Origin: Neodiprion pinetum
Taxonomy: Eukaryota > Arthropoda > Insecta > Hymenoptera > Diprionidae
Direction: 5' to 3'
Length of the DNA stretch: 64,000 nt
Assembly (NCBI RefSeq): GCF_021155775.2
Contig: NC_060235.2
Coordinates: forward strand, 39,286,607-39,350,606
The position numbers and the translations under genes are program-made. Position 1 is the stretch's first letter. Each line of letters opens with the position of its first letter. The notes under the pieces are model-generated. The model searched no databases and had not been told where the DNA came from. It saw only the letters and a list, made by a program, of their open reading frames with translations. This document shows, one piece after another, positions 1-13,800 of the stretch.

Positions 1-167
1 ATCGAATATCAAGAAGGTTCTGTATCACGCATCCTGTGTATATTATAGACAGAAAACGGAAACGCCGACGCATGCCGAAGGGGAGTATAAAAGGGGAGGG
101 TGGATGGCTCGAAGCAATTGCAGAGCTCCGCATCCCGCCCACTTGGCAGATTCACTTACTGGCATCC

Positions 168-168
168 C

Positions 169-206
<38 letters not shown>
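168..206. repeat. (CT)n microsatellite
   Basis: An almost pure CT dinucleotide run, interrupted by CCC near its left end. It drives a Ser/Leu-repeat open frame that is not a gene. Confidence 0.95.
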
Positions 207-209
<3 letters not shown>

Positions 210-410
210 GGGGGCCGCGCCGCCTAGATATTCAACCCTCTATAGGGAAATATCCATAATGTGCATTTGCAATTTCAATGCTTTCGCCCTCGAGTTTGAG
301 GACCGGGACACGTGGAGGGGGAGAAAACTACCCCTTACCGCGTTACGCCGCCGCCCTTCGAGGGCCTCGGGATCCGGCCGCGCAACCAGAGATCAAATAG
401 ATTTCCATCC

Positions 411-640
411 ATGGATTTCTCCCTTTTCCATCCCTCTCACTTTCTCTTCTTCTTCTTCGTTCGGTTTCCTCGTTTTTTTTTTTTTTTCCCCCTCTCGCCT
501 CGTTCGCCCGACACTCCCTCGATATTGTTCCATCTTTTTCCTTTTCCCTCTTCTTTTACCTCTCCTTTCTTCTTCTTCTTCTTCTTCTTCTTCTTTTTCG
601 TCCTTCTTATCTCCCCCTATCTCCCTTTCCATCAAACTCG
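411..640. repeat. Polypyrimidine tract with (TTC)n
   Basis: About 230 bases that are overwhelmingly C and T on the plus strand. It includes a T15 run near 473-487 and a TTC repeat at about 563-593. The strand asymmetry makes triplex (H-DNA) formation possible. No gene is implied. Confidence 0.85.
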
Positions 641-1904
641 CGTGTGTCCCTCTCAAATCGAATGATCTCTCCCGCTATACCTACAACTATTTATTCGACA
701 AGAAGCAATCTTGACTTCTCGCCGAGGGTTGTGGAAAACAAAATCTATCCCCGGCTCTGTCTGAGGTGTAACTTCGATCCCTTCAATCCTCACCCTATTT
801 TGTTCCTGTATACATGCGTATGATTTATTCTCGCTGCCCAAAGACCAGGGCTCAAGTCGTTTTCCATACCGCTTTTTCGTCACTCGTTTCTTCACTTTCT
901 CTTTTTTTTTTTCATTTTTGTTATTCACCTTTCGTTCTCACGCGAAATTCACTATTTTTCAGGGGAAAAATTTGGCTGTAAAAAATGTATTTTCCTTCTT
1001 ATTATTCTTCTCCTTCTTCTTCTTCTTCTCCGTTGGCAAAAATGTGCCGTTTGTAGGATTTTCTTCTACCATTATCGATCCTGCGAAATCCTTAAGGTAT
1101 TCCTTGCACCGAGTATTTTGTGGGGGGCAAAAAAAGTGCCGATTTTCAATTATTTGTAAATTAGACTGGCTCCTAACGAATACGAGTTATAATTAATTAT
1201 CACACCTAAAAAGATACAAGCTAGAATCGAAAAACTCTCACGAACCGCGTTGTCAAATATAAACGCCGACAAGTCGCAGCTAAGGAAATTCTTCCGCTCG
1301 CGACATTGTTCCAAGTTTCATAATTGTTATTTTCCTAAACATTCGGTAACTCCCTGTTCTTAACATCGTTTCGGTTTTCTTAAAATTTTTACACGTGTGG
1401 GGCAGTTTGTCATCGGACGTCTAAAATCATTCGGCACGTAAGTTATGAGATAAAGGTAACGAATTTTTAAAATCGCAATTCATAGACAAATGTTCGGTAA
1501 CTCGGTTTGAAATTTTTCTAGATCAATGGTACGCATTTGTACCTAATCGTAGCCAGAAATTAGTGAATTATAAGATATTCGGATTCGTGCGAGGAATATT
1601 TTAAACTGTACAATGAATGACGCCGACTACTATTTTCCCTTTTATCCCCGCTTTATATTCCCATTCAGAGTAAACGGCTGATCCGTACCTGAATGAATTA
1701 TCGTCACGGTAAATTTGGAATTGAAAATCAGGGAAACGAATTAGCGCCCTTACTCGGAATAATTAATGAGGTACGCTTCACCGTAAATCTATAATGACTT
1801 GTACACACAGATAAATAAACACGCATGCTCTTTGTTCCGTGTAATTACCAGGCAAAAAGTTTGGGTAAATATAATATGTATGTGGAATACAATCATCGTA
1901 TATA

Positions 1905-1905
1905 C

Positions 1906-1939
<34 letters not shown>
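1905..1939. repeat. (TA)n microsatellite
   Basis: A nearly uninterrupted TA dinucleotide run ending at ATATG. Confidence 0.95.
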
Positions 1940-1941
<2 letters not shown>

Positions 1942-3992
1942 CGCGAAATCGTCATGCACTTTAATTTGATGCTACAGGACACTCGGATTAGATTTCAAAT
2001 CTAACGGTGAGATAATTTCGCCAGATATCGCGATCCGGAAAATTTTCAATTCTGCAAAAAAGAAAAAAAAAAAAAAAAAAACGCTCAATTACATTATACC
2101 GTGTACATAAAATTGTAACCTGAGCTGCTTGCGTGTAAAAAGTCAGATTTTTATGACGATTACACGCCATTAGGTGTGAATACATTTTCTTTACATTGAA
2201 AACAAATTTCGAGTTTTATTTTTTCGTCAAATTTTTTTCGCAAAAAATTTCAATTGCGTACAACCGAGATAAAAATCGACGATACTTCCACGGAAGGATG
2301 AATACGAGAATTGAAAAACGAAAGAACGAAAAAAAAAAAAAACAAAGAGAAACGATTCTCGATCGATGAAAATAAGCTAATAAAGTAATCTCAGCGGGTG
2401 AAACAGAGAGACAGAGAAAAGCAGAGATAGAGAAAGATTGGGAATCTTTGAAATTAGCTTAATGCAAATCACTCCGTGGTTGCGGAGAGTCTCTCGAAAG
2501 GGGCGGGAGGAGGGATGAAAGGTAGCAGGAGGAGGAGGGCGGGGGTGGAAAAAGTTTGATTCAAAGTCAATATAATTAACAGCCAGACCGTTAATTATAA
2601 ACAAGGACGGGACCCGGCGCTCTTCGGTTTGACTTTTTGAGAGATTACACTGGCTTTACTTAATTGAACGGCCCGACGGGGGGCGCGAATATAAACGCGC
2701 ACGTAGCCTCCCCCAAAACCTCGGCATTGCACGTGTACCGGTTTAGGGTTCGGTTTCTTCGCGGTGGGGGTTTGGTTATCATTTCATTATTTCCGTTAAT
2801 TTAATATCGCCCCGCCCTCGCGACGCGACGCCCGCCGCTTCATATCTGACTTGTTAATTCTCACCCCCGCATAAATTTTCGTCCAACCTTAGAGCGCGGA
2901 CACCCTTAATTGATTTCTACGTCACTGCCGTTCAGCGAATCAACCGTCGTACCGAGGATTAGATACCTACATTGTTAGATGTGTAAGTTGATTTTTAATT
3001 TTTTTCTTTTTTTTTTTTTTGTCTCTTTATTTACTAATAACAATTAGTTTTACGACGTCAGGACCGACTTTCGAATAAGAAACACTTCGAACTTCTGACA
3101 TTCGCGACGGATCAATGGCAAATTGTACGTCACAATGTACGAATCTTTGCAAAATATTCCTCATTTGCGACATCGAACTTATTTTATTTTTTTTATTTTT
3201 TTTTTTTTTTTCTTGTCTTCTTCAATTCGTTGCAACCGTTCCTTTTTTTTTTTTCAACAAAGTTTAAAACCTTTCCCCGCGGTATGCGGTAATTGATTTA
3301 ACGATACGCGAAACGACGAGAGTAGAAATTTCGCATGTACATTGTACGCAATTTGAAAGTAATAACCGTACAAATGTATTCCATTGAAATTGAAATGCGG
3401 GCGAACAGCATGTAGAATATTTGAACAGAGACTGAAATACACGTATTACAAATATTTAATAATCGTTAATTACCGTTTTATAGAATGATAATAACAACAG
3501 TAATCATTACGGTAACACCGAACAACAATATTGACAATTCACACGTAAATCCGTCAAACCTTTTCCTCCTTCCAGTCGTCCGGTAAATTCTACCGTTCAC
3601 CGACAATTTGCTACCTAAAAATCGCCATCGGTTTTACCAATTTTTTTCGCCGCTCAAAGACCCACAACCTCACCCTTAAAATTCTCTAATGTACAATGGG
3701 AAGCGATTTTCACAAAACGGAAATAAAAGTAACCCAAAAAAAAATAAAAAAAATAAAAAAATCAAGAAAAATTAAAAAAAAAAAAAAAAAAAAAAAACCG
3801 AAAAAACAAGAAGACGAAGAAACTTTCACTCGCCGGTGTCGGGAAAAGGAATCAGGGTGGGTACGGATGATTGCTTGTCAACCAGGCCCAATCTGTTCAC
3901 CCGGTGAAATAATCCCTCCCTTCTTTACCATCGGCAACGGAACGAGGAACACCGTTAAGTATAACGGAACTCAACACATCTCGGTTATAACG

Positions 3993-3993
3993 G

Positions 3994-4025
<32 letters not shown>

Positions 4026-4091
4026 TATAAGGTACAAGGTGTGTAGGGACGGTATTACATATACATACACACATATATATATATATATATA
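3993..4091. repeat. Compound TA/CA microsatellite
   Basis: Two TA runs (3993-4029 and about 4069-4091) separated by a short unique segment and an ATACATACACACA stretch. Confidence 0.9.
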
Positions 4092-5101
4092 CAAAGGAGC
4101 GGAGGGGCTAGAAGTCGGAGGAGGGACGAAAGCCGAGAGTTCTGTCGGTCGGAGTTGTTGTACAGTCGGAATGTGCGGGGTGTGTAAGTGCTGTTCCGTG
4201 TACGGCGCAACCCCCTCCCCCTTTCCTGCCATTCCCCCCCCTAGCCGCCCCAAAAACCACCCCTGAACCCCTGGCAATCCCAACAACCCCCCGCGTCTAT
4301 ACGCAGGCGATGATGCACGAGGGGTGTTCGCCAAATCACCGATCGGTTGAACATTTCTCAGGCATTTTGTTGTCCCGTTCCTTTTGTTCATTTCTTCATT
4401 TACTTTGGTAAAGGGGGGGGGGGGCGGGGAGGATTGGAAACTTGACGGAAACTAAGGTTGGTTTGTTGGATTGATCGTGAAATGAGATTAGCTGTGTCGT
4501 TTTTATATTGAAATTTTTTTTTTTTGATTGTTAGTTTTTTCAACCGGTCGTTCTTTCGACCAACTCTGGTACATCGTTCGTTATTGATGAATTTGCAGGA
4601 AAAAAAAAAAAAAAAAAAAAAAAGCAACGATGGAAAACTCGCTATGTCTGGATTTAGGGGAAATGAAAATTCGTCGCGATCGCATGCTTTTGATGGTGCG
4701 AATTTTTTCGCAGACAACAAGCCCTAGCGACGGACGAAAACCTCGCAGTTTCACAGATTACTTTAAACATCGTAACTTTTGTAATAAAACGTACGCCAAG
4801 AACTTGTTCGAAACGCGTGTATTTTTAACGGGGAAATCCACCCTGTTTTTGGCACAGTTCAAAGCTTCGGATAAAAATCCGAATGAATCGCTCGATTGTT
4901 TCTCAATTGTTATTTGAAATTGATTTGGGGGAGGGGGGGATATGCTTGAAAAAATTCGTCAAGACCCTAAATATGGGCCATCCTGGTATATATATATATA
5001 TATACGTATATGTATTATGTAAACCGCTCGCAAGCTTTCACATTGGGCAGTTAAATTGGTGACAAAGGAACAGCTATATGTAACATATCTATGTAAATAT
5101 A

Positions 5102-5124
5102 TGTGTGTGTGTGTGTGTGTGTGT
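5102..5124. repeat. (TG)n microsatellite
   Basis: An uninterrupted TG run of about 11 units. Confidence 0.95.
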
Positions 5125-5439
5125 ATACAACTTATAACATACAGGGTCGTCGGGCTATGTGGCGGAGAAATAGCAAGTTTATCCCCTCGTTGGCGGGAAA
5201 TATCAACGGGCAGCTTCCTTTTGTTTTTCGGAATCACCCCTCGACGCCACGAAATTGCTGTTATAGGTGGCGCAGGATCAAATCGTTCTCTTCACACATT
5301 CGCTCTTTGGACACGTTTTTTATCTTCTTCCTCTTTTCTTTTCCCCCTTTTCTCTTTTTTTTAGACTCCTTCTCTCTCTTATTATTTACGCGGAATTTCT
5401 TCTTTGAGTCATATTTTTTCGTACCTTTGTTGTCCTTTG

Positions 5440-5459
5440 CCCCCCCCCCCCCCCCCCCC
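5440..5459. repeat. Poly-C run (C20)
   Basis: Twenty consecutive C on the plus strand, i.e. a G20 tract on the minus strand with G-quadruplex potential. Confidence 0.9.
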
Positions 5460-7597
5460 ACGGTAATGTACAGACAGAGAATGGATTCGATGACGTTTTT
5501 AACTGAAAATATGCCGTTCGAATATGACGGAAGAAATGTTTATTCGATTGAAAAACAAATGTCATTTCGTTCGACTAACGAAACGTACAGAACAATGATT
5601 TTTGTCGTCGAGTAAAAACCTGCACAATTTTTTTTTTTTCATTGACAAAACGTTTTCCTTTCGCCAAATTTGATCGTGCGATATTCGGTAATGATCGAAA
5701 ATTGAAATTTTTTTTTTTTTTTTGTATATTGTTTGCCGTACGTATCAATTTTACGAAATTAGGAGGGCACGCAACAATTTCTTTGCATAAACTTTTTTAC
5801 TTATTCAACGGTGTGTGTCCGAAAATTTGATATCATTTGTTCAACGATTTTTGATAACAATCAAACTCGCAGTGCGATTTCGAATTGGACGTAATTATTG
5901 TTTTTTCAATTTCATTACAAATATCAATTATTATTGCGCAAGTGAAGAAAGGGAAAATTTCTTTATCTCATTGGAAGTTCACGAGCGTTCTTTTGTACAA
6001 CTCGAAAAGAGAGTGTAACTGAAACACCATTAAAAAATAAAAAAAAATAAACATTTTATACTAATGAAACATAATTTGTTTAACTTTTGTTGGTTTTATT
6101 TCTTTTTTTTTTTTTTTTTTGTTGCCGCTCGTGATCCTGTAATCGGTTCGTTTTTCATTCTCTTCTTTTCATTACTGCATGTTTTGCAGTTTAAGAGAAA
6201 AAAAAATACAACCCTCTGGAAATATTTTTCACACATTATTCGATCGCGCATAAAATCTATTTAATCGGTTAAAATGCATCCTCTGATACATATATATATA
6301 TGTATATAATGGTTTTTTTCAAACCACTGACACCTAAAAATCCACGGTATGAATTTTCAATTGGCAATTTCCGCTCATCCCACCGCACGCAGTTGTCACG
6401 TTGAGAATTGCGGTCGCGATGCAATTTCCAACAGATTCAGGATCACGGTCAGGGTGGAGGGTGGAGAAGTTAGTTTACCCCTAATTTTCTTCGGCCGAGT
6501 GAGAGAGAACTCCGAGAGGAACGTTTCTCCGATTTCTCGCTCTTTCCGCGGAAGGTTTCTGGCATGGAGTTGAACAACCTTCCCCCTTCGCTCCCTCCAC
6601 CCCCAAGGCCCTCCACCTCCGGAATGACTGAGTGCCCCGGCATATTTATTGCCCGTATCTATTTCCCTAAACTCGTCTGTCGCTCGCAGCTTATAGACGT
6701 GCCGAATATATCATACGAGATGTACAGGGATGGGGAGGAAAAAAAAAATGATACCAAAAATAAAGGAAGAAGAAGAATTCAATCCAGGTAATGAATGCGC
6801 CTGATAATGTTTAACGAAAAGAAGATAGATGGAACAAGCTCGGTTAACACTGTGTAGAATTAATTTATGTTACCCTATTTTGGAAAATCTCTGAAGCCAA
6901 ATGTCGTTTTGCATTATCGTTTAATGATTTTCATTTTACTTGTAGCAAACTCCGGACTAGTTTGATTTCCTGCATCGATGAACGTACTTGTAAAGAAGAA
7001 GAAAAAAAGGGAAAGGATTTATCATTTTTAATTCTTGAGAAAATCCGGAGACGTTAACCGTCGATAACGAACGTATGTACCTGAAGAAAAAAGAACGGAA
7101 ATAAGTGAAAAAAATGAAATTTCTTTGGGGATTTTTTTCGCCAGTTAAAAGTCTGGCCCGAGTCCGGAGCGGCGAGAGGGAAACTTTGGGGTTTGCGTTA
7201 TTAAGCCGAAGTAGCAGCGCCGCGTCGTCTTCGACTCCCAGCCAAGCTCGAGTTTAGTTTTCGGTGATAAGTGATCGCGTGGTTTCCACCGGGACTCTAA
7301 TTAATACCTCGGCACTCCGTTTGAGCCGGTGACTTATGACCCTGTCACCCCTCGCCAAATTACGCCGAGCACCTTAAGACGCCGATACCAATTTGTAGGC
7401 CTTGAACCTGGCGAACCTCGATGGCGGTTTCTGTTCCAGGCTGTGTCTGTCTTCAGTTTGGACCGTATAGAGCCAGACTCTTAAAGACGAAGGGATCGGG
7501 GAGGAAACAAGGGACGGAGCTATCGTGTTCGAACTACTCCGTCACCCGTCCCGGGGAACTTTGTGTCGAGACGAACGTACCTGGACTGGCTTGTATA

Positions 7598-7985
7598 CCG
7601 GGACAATCTTTTGAAACTTGAAAATGAACCGCGCATGCGCCAAATAATTAAATCTCATTGGTCGGCCAAATCTTCCCGCAGCGATATTTTTGTCCGCGAC
7701 GCAGGCGGGCCAACCTACGCAAAATTTCTACGTTCGAATTTTCAAAGAGCGTAAGCATTGAATTCCGACCGTTCTTCGAAGAATCAACTTTCCGACCCGA
7801 CAACAAACGCTTCCGAAACCTTTCCGAGTCGCTGCCTCGATTATTTGAGATTCTAACCTCGAAAATTCGTATCAACCGCATCGCCGGCAGAAAGAGTTCG
7901 ACAGCTGAAAACTCGGATTGGCCAGCCTGCGCGATAAAACTCGCGCATGCGCGGTTCATTTTCAAGTTCCAACAGAGCGTCCCGG
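7598..7985 (-). mobile_element. MITE family A, copy 1
   Basis: A non-autonomous element of about 388 bp with terminal inverted repeats that start CCGGGACAATC and end in the reverse complement, flanked by TA on both sides as expected for a Tc1/mariner-type TA target. Each terminus continues into TTGAAACTTGAAAAT and then a GCGCATGCGC palindrome. The interior is shared at high identity with copies at 9.4, 38.0, 56.2 and 61.3 kb. Taking the copies at 9.4, 38.0 and 56.2 kb as forward, this copy is inverted. Frames of about 110 residues run open on both strands, but no transposase motif is visible, so I treat it as non-coding. Confidence 0.85.
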
Positions 7986-9432
7986 TATAGACTGCCAAAA
8001 GTTATACCACCCCTGAAAATTTCTCCTACTTATCGAGAGAGATTGACGAAAGGGTGAAAACCCGCCGTTAATACTCATCCACTTTCGCCCAAGGATCGTA
8101 AATCGGATTCTGTCTTCTTCCGGGTTATAAAGATTTGGTGTTACGGCGTTAAGAATTGTTGGTATGGAACGTAGGGTCCAGTCTGTAAGAGATGTGAAGA
8201 TAGAAATATTAGTTAACAAAGATTTGAAAGTGATAGTTGAAGTTGGTTAAAAAATTGAAGGTAAACAATTAATTTCAACTACAACAGCGCAGTTATTGAT
8301 AACTTTGAATTTAGCCCATTGTCGAATGATTTTTTAAATTGAAATATCGCGTTATTTGAACGCTTTTAATGAACTACAGCTCGTTTTATTCGTAAATGAC
8401 TATTGAACTCTTTCTTTCTCTCTCTATATTTTCTGTTTCAAAAAATGGAACTTAAAAAACTGAAATCGATCGACCCGATTTATCGAATGTGCTGCATTTT
8501 TGCCTCTAGCTTATTTATATCGTCAGTCTCGTTTCTTCTTTTTCTTCTTCTTCTTCTTCTTCTTCCTCTTGTTCTTTTTTGTGGAACGCCAATAACGACG
8601 TCGTCGAAGAATTCTTAACGTTAATATTTTTCGAGTGGTGTTGCTGGCAGGCGGCAAATGGACTCCGCGCAGCGGAGGAAAACAAAGTATATAGGGTGAC
8701 ACTGCAACAATTGATGAAACTTTATTAAAGTTTTACTTCCAAGACGTAGAACAATTTCACCAGAGAGACAAAGAGGAGAAATTCACATTGCTTGGATAAA
8801 CTGTTTCGTATAACTATACGGAAGCAAGTTCCGCAAGCTACATGCTCATAATCGTCAAACCGTCTTGGATTTCTCTGCGGCAAAAAGCTGAGCAGTGATT
8901 AGACTTCTCACGTGGCAAAAAACCAGTTGTCAAGTTTTTACGCTACCAATTTAACAAAGAGTCGGAACACGCGAAATTCGACCCGATTTTTCGGTCCAGC
9001 ATCTCGAATTCTCGTATATTATATGCAAAGTAATGAAACTTTTTTGCTTTTGTGTTCGTGATATAATTCTTGCGTAACGCACTCTTCTCACTTCATTTAA
9101 TTGCCGAAAGTTTCATCTCGGGAGACGTGCGTAAATGATAAGCAGATGTATTCCGTATTAAACCCGTGTAAGTCATGCGAGTCATCTTTGTTGGGATCTG
9201 GGGTAATTTTGCTCCCCATAAAACGGCCGTAAAATCCCATACGGTAGATAGAAATTATGTTATTGGGATGAAATTGTTGATTGAAAAGGGTTACACGGGG
9301 GTGTCTGAAGGGATGGGATAACCTGACGGCGATTTTTGATCAACGCGGTGTTACAAATATTGTGTTGAAACATCGCTTATTTACTTTCAAATGTTACGTC
9401 GTAGTACTGCAATGTGCAAAGAATTACATATA
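7986..9432. other. Non-coding spacer between MITE A copies 1 and 2
   Basis: AT-rich DNA with a TTC-rich stretch near 8530-8570 and no supportable gene. The open frame around 8403-8618 is driven by the TTC run. Confidence 0.5.
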
Positions 9433-9830
9433 CCGGGACAATCTGTTGAAACTTGAAAATCAACCGCGCATGCGCGAGTTTTATCGGCTGTTCGCGCAGG
9501 CTGGCCAATCCGAGTTTTCAGCTGTCAAACTCTTTCTGCCGGCGATGCGGTTCATACGAATTTTCGAGGTTAGAATCTCAAATAATCGAGGCAGCGACTC
9601 GGAAAGGTTTCGGAAGCGTTTGTTGTCGGGTCGGAGAAAGTTGATTCTTCGAAGAACGCTCGGAATTCAATGCTTACGCTCTTTGAAAATTCAAACGTAG
9701 ACATTTTGCGTAGGTTGGCCCGCCTGCGTCGCGGACAAAAATATCGCTGCGGGAAGATTTGGCCGACCAATGAGATTTAATAATTTGGCGCATGCGCGGT
9801 TGATTTTCAAGTTTCAAGAGATTGTCCCGG
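9433..9830 (+). mobile_element. MITE family A, copy 2
   Basis: About 398 bp, with CCGGGACAATCTG at the left end, ATTGTCCCGG at the right end, and TA on both flanks. The GCGCATGCGC palindrome is present inside both ends. Relative to copy 3 it has a one-base insertion near 9632 (GGTCGGAGAAAG versus GGTCGGAAAG, plus a neighbouring change). That insertion breaks the long forward frame seen in the other copies and argues against the element coding for a protein. Confidence 0.87.
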
Positions 9831-10697
9831 TACGTATGATTTAAATAACTCACTGGAGACAGTTTTTGACCATTAATTTCATGAACCGTCATTTCTAATA
9901 TGAGTTTGATTTGAAACCTATTACCAGAAATCCAAAGACATCCGTTTCCGTTTAAAAATTCATCTCCCCATATTATTCTCCACCTGAAAACATCCTCCGC
10001 TATAAAAATATTCGTAATGCATAGGCTAACAGGATATTTATCCCGCAGCTTTGAAGGATCAAGCGTTGTGTTTTTCATCCGACTAAATTTTTATATTACA
10101 ATATCGAACATCGGCAAATCCTGCAGTATAGGTTTTTGGCCTCTTCAACGAAGAAATGAAATGTAAAAATTTTGAAAGAACAATAATTTCTGTTCATTAT
10201 TTCTAGTCGTAAGAAAGTTGTTGCGAAAATTTTATAACCAAGCAATTCAAGGCATAATATATAACAACCACCATGATAATTAAAAGTTTATCATAACTTA
10301 TGAAAACGGAGTTTCCAGACTTGTTGAAATTTCTCGCAGTGATCTACCGTGTACGAAGTAATCGGAATTACACTATAGCGAATACTAAAAGTATTTGAGT
10401 AGATTTTGAGATCGAAAATAATTGCTAAACTCATCGCTAATTCGCTTCTACATTGGACGGTGCTTCTCTGACTCAACAAAGAGAGAGATTGAAGAAAAAA
10501 AGAGGAAAAGAAAAACAGGGATTGAAAATTGGGTCTTTACGGAAAAATATAAAATAAGTAGCTAGTATTTTTCTTTTCTCTTTCTTTTCAATAAATGTAA
10601 TTGTGGGTGTTACAAGCAGTTGAATTTCAGCGATTTCATAATTCATACAAGCCATATGTATACAGAGTGAATTTCTAACTACTGAACGGTTTAACAA
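9831..10697. other. Non-coding spacer
   Basis: AT-rich sequence with no recognisable gene or repeat between MITE A copy 2 and the 10.7 kb foldback element. Confidence 0.5.
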
Positions 10698-10869
10698 GCA
10701 TGCGCTAATATTCTAGAGCAAGAGAAATTATTTTGCCAGGACTACCAACGTTCGTAAATTCAGATGACCGACTACTGTAAAAATTTTTCAAATAAATCGC
10801 AGCGACCCGCGAATGTTGGTAGCCCTGGCAAAACAACTGCGCTTGCTCTCGAAGTTTAGCGCATGCGCA
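10698..10869. mobile_element. Foldback MITE family B
   Basis: A 172-bp element whose left arm (about 10698-10756) is matched in reverse complement by the right arm (about 10808-10869). Shared blocks in order are GCATGCGCTAA, AGAGCAAG, TTTTGCCAGG and CTACCAAC, so the transcript could form a long imperfect hairpin. The terminal GCATGCGC block resembles the palindrome inside MITE family A, although the rest of the element is unrelated. No coding capacity. Confidence 0.75.
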
Positions 10870-13800
10870 TCAAACTATTCAATGCTTAAAAATTAAAGTT
10901 GGTAAATTGTTGTACACTGTATCGTGACCCAGGCCGTGGGACGAAACTATCATATCAACGAGTCAATTACAAATCCAGGCAACCCGGAAAATGAAAAGCT
11001 TGTACCCCCGAGACAGCGAGGATATTACTTTCACGGGTGACTGAACCCCAAGGCACGATACAAGGAGTAAACGCAATGTGCAAAGAAAGAACGCAAAGAT
11101 ACTTGTATCACTCAAGTACGCCCATTCAAAGTTCAGGGTTGCCCTAATGGATGTGTGGGAAGAAGAAGACTATGTACGTACACTACCGAAATGTGGCAAG
11201 TGCGCGACAACAGATTTTTCCCGCGCGCAGAGGGCGCCACCGGCAATCGAAGCGATTAGACTGAAAATTGGAGCTAAGCGCTCGGCGCGAGAGAGTGTTC
11301 CAAAATTATCACCATGCGCGACAGGTCGCTAAGCGGGACTCGGAGCAGCCGATACACCCGGTAACAGAAATTAGAAAAAACAATGAAAAAAGACATCAGA
11401 AAAGCCGATGAAAAAAAAAATAATTAGAAAAAATGATCCACAAGAATAGAATAAAAAGAAAATGAGAAAGAAAAAAAAAAAAAAAGGTCCCATTCTGATT
11501 TTTGTGTGAAAATGTTCCGTTTCGGTAACTAAACGAGTTTTTTTCTTCTTTCGTAAAAAATCAATTTGGACGTTTTGCGACGGGCTTGAAAATTCGTAGG
11601 TTAAAGACGAACGAGGCAGATTTTCACCGGTCGTATTAACGCGTAAGAAGTTTTCGGTGAAATAAAAAATTTTCATGGTCAACCGTTTACTGTGCAGACG
11701 TGGGAAAACCCCATACATACATATAAGGCACACCATGGGTCGCGTAATGTTGTTGTAGATACAAACCTATTACACTCTCGTAAATTTCTGTCGAAACGAA
11801 AGAAACAAAAAAAAAAAACACGACCCAACTATTTTTCCCTTCTCCGATCGATACGCGCGTGAACTTTTTTTTTTTTTTTTGTTTTTGCTCGCCAACAACA
11901 CAAGACAAGACTCGCAATTAATTCGGGCTCGGCGTTCAAGTTTTCCAAGAATTGATACGCCAAGATGAGGGTTGATAGGGGGGAGGGGGTAAGACTGCCA
12001 GGAGCCAGAGTCGAGTCGTGACAACCTACACGAGGTCTGGACGACCGTCGTCCCGACGCCGCGAGGCGACGTAATTAATCCTAACGAAAATGAACGTCCC
12101 TGAATCCCTCGCAAAAGCTCGCGCAAGCTGCGACGCCGATGTAACAAGGAGTTAGTTACTTTTTCACCCCCACCCCCGGGGGGCCCTACGTCTTCACCAC
12201 GCGTTATACGCTACCTGGCGAAGGGCACGTGCCAAAAAGGGGGCATGGGAGGGGGGGGGGAGGGGGGGGGGGGGGAAGGGGAATCAAGGGAAACGACGTT
12301 TTTCTCGTTCGCCGTTGGCGGGGAGGGGAAAGCGGGGGCGGCGGGTTCGTACTAATCAACCTAATTCCTAACTTGTAAAACACACAAGCCGGTCCGCTGT
12401 CCTAACAAGGTTATCCCTTGTTAGGCATCGAACCCTTCTGCTGCGCGGAAACTACCTTTCCTGCAAGGGCGCAGAAACGAACGGCCGGAAGCTTCTGCAA
12501 GCACGTTGGGTTTTCTCTATGCGTTGAAAAATGCAGACGCAACCGACAATTTCGGTATCTCGTTTTCAGGGGCGGTGAAAAAAAAAAAAAAAAACTCCGA
12601 CGAGATCGCGAGAACGAGGCTTTTTTCTTTTTGAGAATTGTTCTTTTTTCTTCCGCAGCCAACAAGAATCAGAGATAAATTTCATGGTCGTGGGTGGGTC
12701 GTGGTTTTTTGTTTTTTGTTTTTGGAAATTAATTTCGCACAAGTGCAGACCGGAAAATTGAACTTACTTGATACACTGATCTTAATTTTTTTTTTCTTAT
12801 TTTGTTACCACACATAATTTCTTGCAACCGTTGCGATAGATATTTGATATTTGTGCAACGGCGTGAAATTGACGTTTGTCTGACAATGAGAGAAAAAAGA
12901 AGAAAAAGTAAGAGAATATAAACAAACAGATCTAATGCTGAAAATAAGCAGAAAATGTAGCAATAAAAACTTGATTAATATAATTATAGTGAATAGCTTC
13001 TGATTTTACCGCCACAACATATTCTAATTTAATTTAAACAACATTTGACCCGTTAATTTTCCAACGATACTTATCATCCGTTTTATTTATAGAATGCAGT
13101 CTCGACCTCGGCTGTACGTGACGGATTTTTCGATACACGTCGTTGTATCCAATCAAAGCTGAGTGCGTCTCATCCCCGAACATCACCCCCGAAAAACTAA
13201 CTTTGGGACAGATCTTTTTGCACGTTATCACACGATCAAATCAATCCCTGCAGTTGAAACGCGTGTTCGGTGATTTCTGTATCGCGTTTGCTCGATTTTT
13301 TGCTGGATAAAATACGACAATTATTTTCCAGGAATTTTTTCATCGATAAATTCGTTTGTTTTGTTTTTATTTATTTATTTTTTTTTTCTTCTTTCTTCCA
13401 TCATCCGCGTCGTAACTGTCAGAAAATTATTTACGAACGTTTCGAAGATATCAAAGCGATCGGTTTGAAAAATTTTCACCATTTTTTTCGATCTTAATTT
13501 TACATTCGTTCGTTGTATTTTTTTTTTTTTTCTTACATAGTAGAATAATTGTAATATTTTTCTGGATTCGTTGATCGTTGTAACGACAGGCTTTCACACG
13601 AGTCGCAGTTCAGTTTAACGAAGAAGAGAAATGGCACGCTAAGGAGGTTTTCTAAATCGAACTTTTCAACAACCTTTGTCTCGTCACTCAGCGACGTTTC
13701 GATAAATTTTCAAACCGACTGTACATCGAACACCCACACATCCTTAATCAAGCGGGTTCTCTACTCCGAACGAAATGTTGCGCCGTCGCTGCATTTTCGC

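Larger units (their letters stand above)
1..7597. other. Non-coding, low-complexity-rich region
   Basis: I see no supportable gene here. The stretch holds a CT microsatellite, a long polypyrimidine block, several TA/TATG microsatellites, many A or T homopolymers of 10-25 bases, a G run at 4413-4424 and a C run at 5440-5459. GC-rich CpG-containing islands lie at about 2660-2900 and 7140-7560 and could be regulatory or first-exon DNA, but no splice-bounded open frame could be defined. Open frames are short and mostly encode homopolymer-like peptides (Ser/Leu, Phe, Lys runs). Confidence 0.6.
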
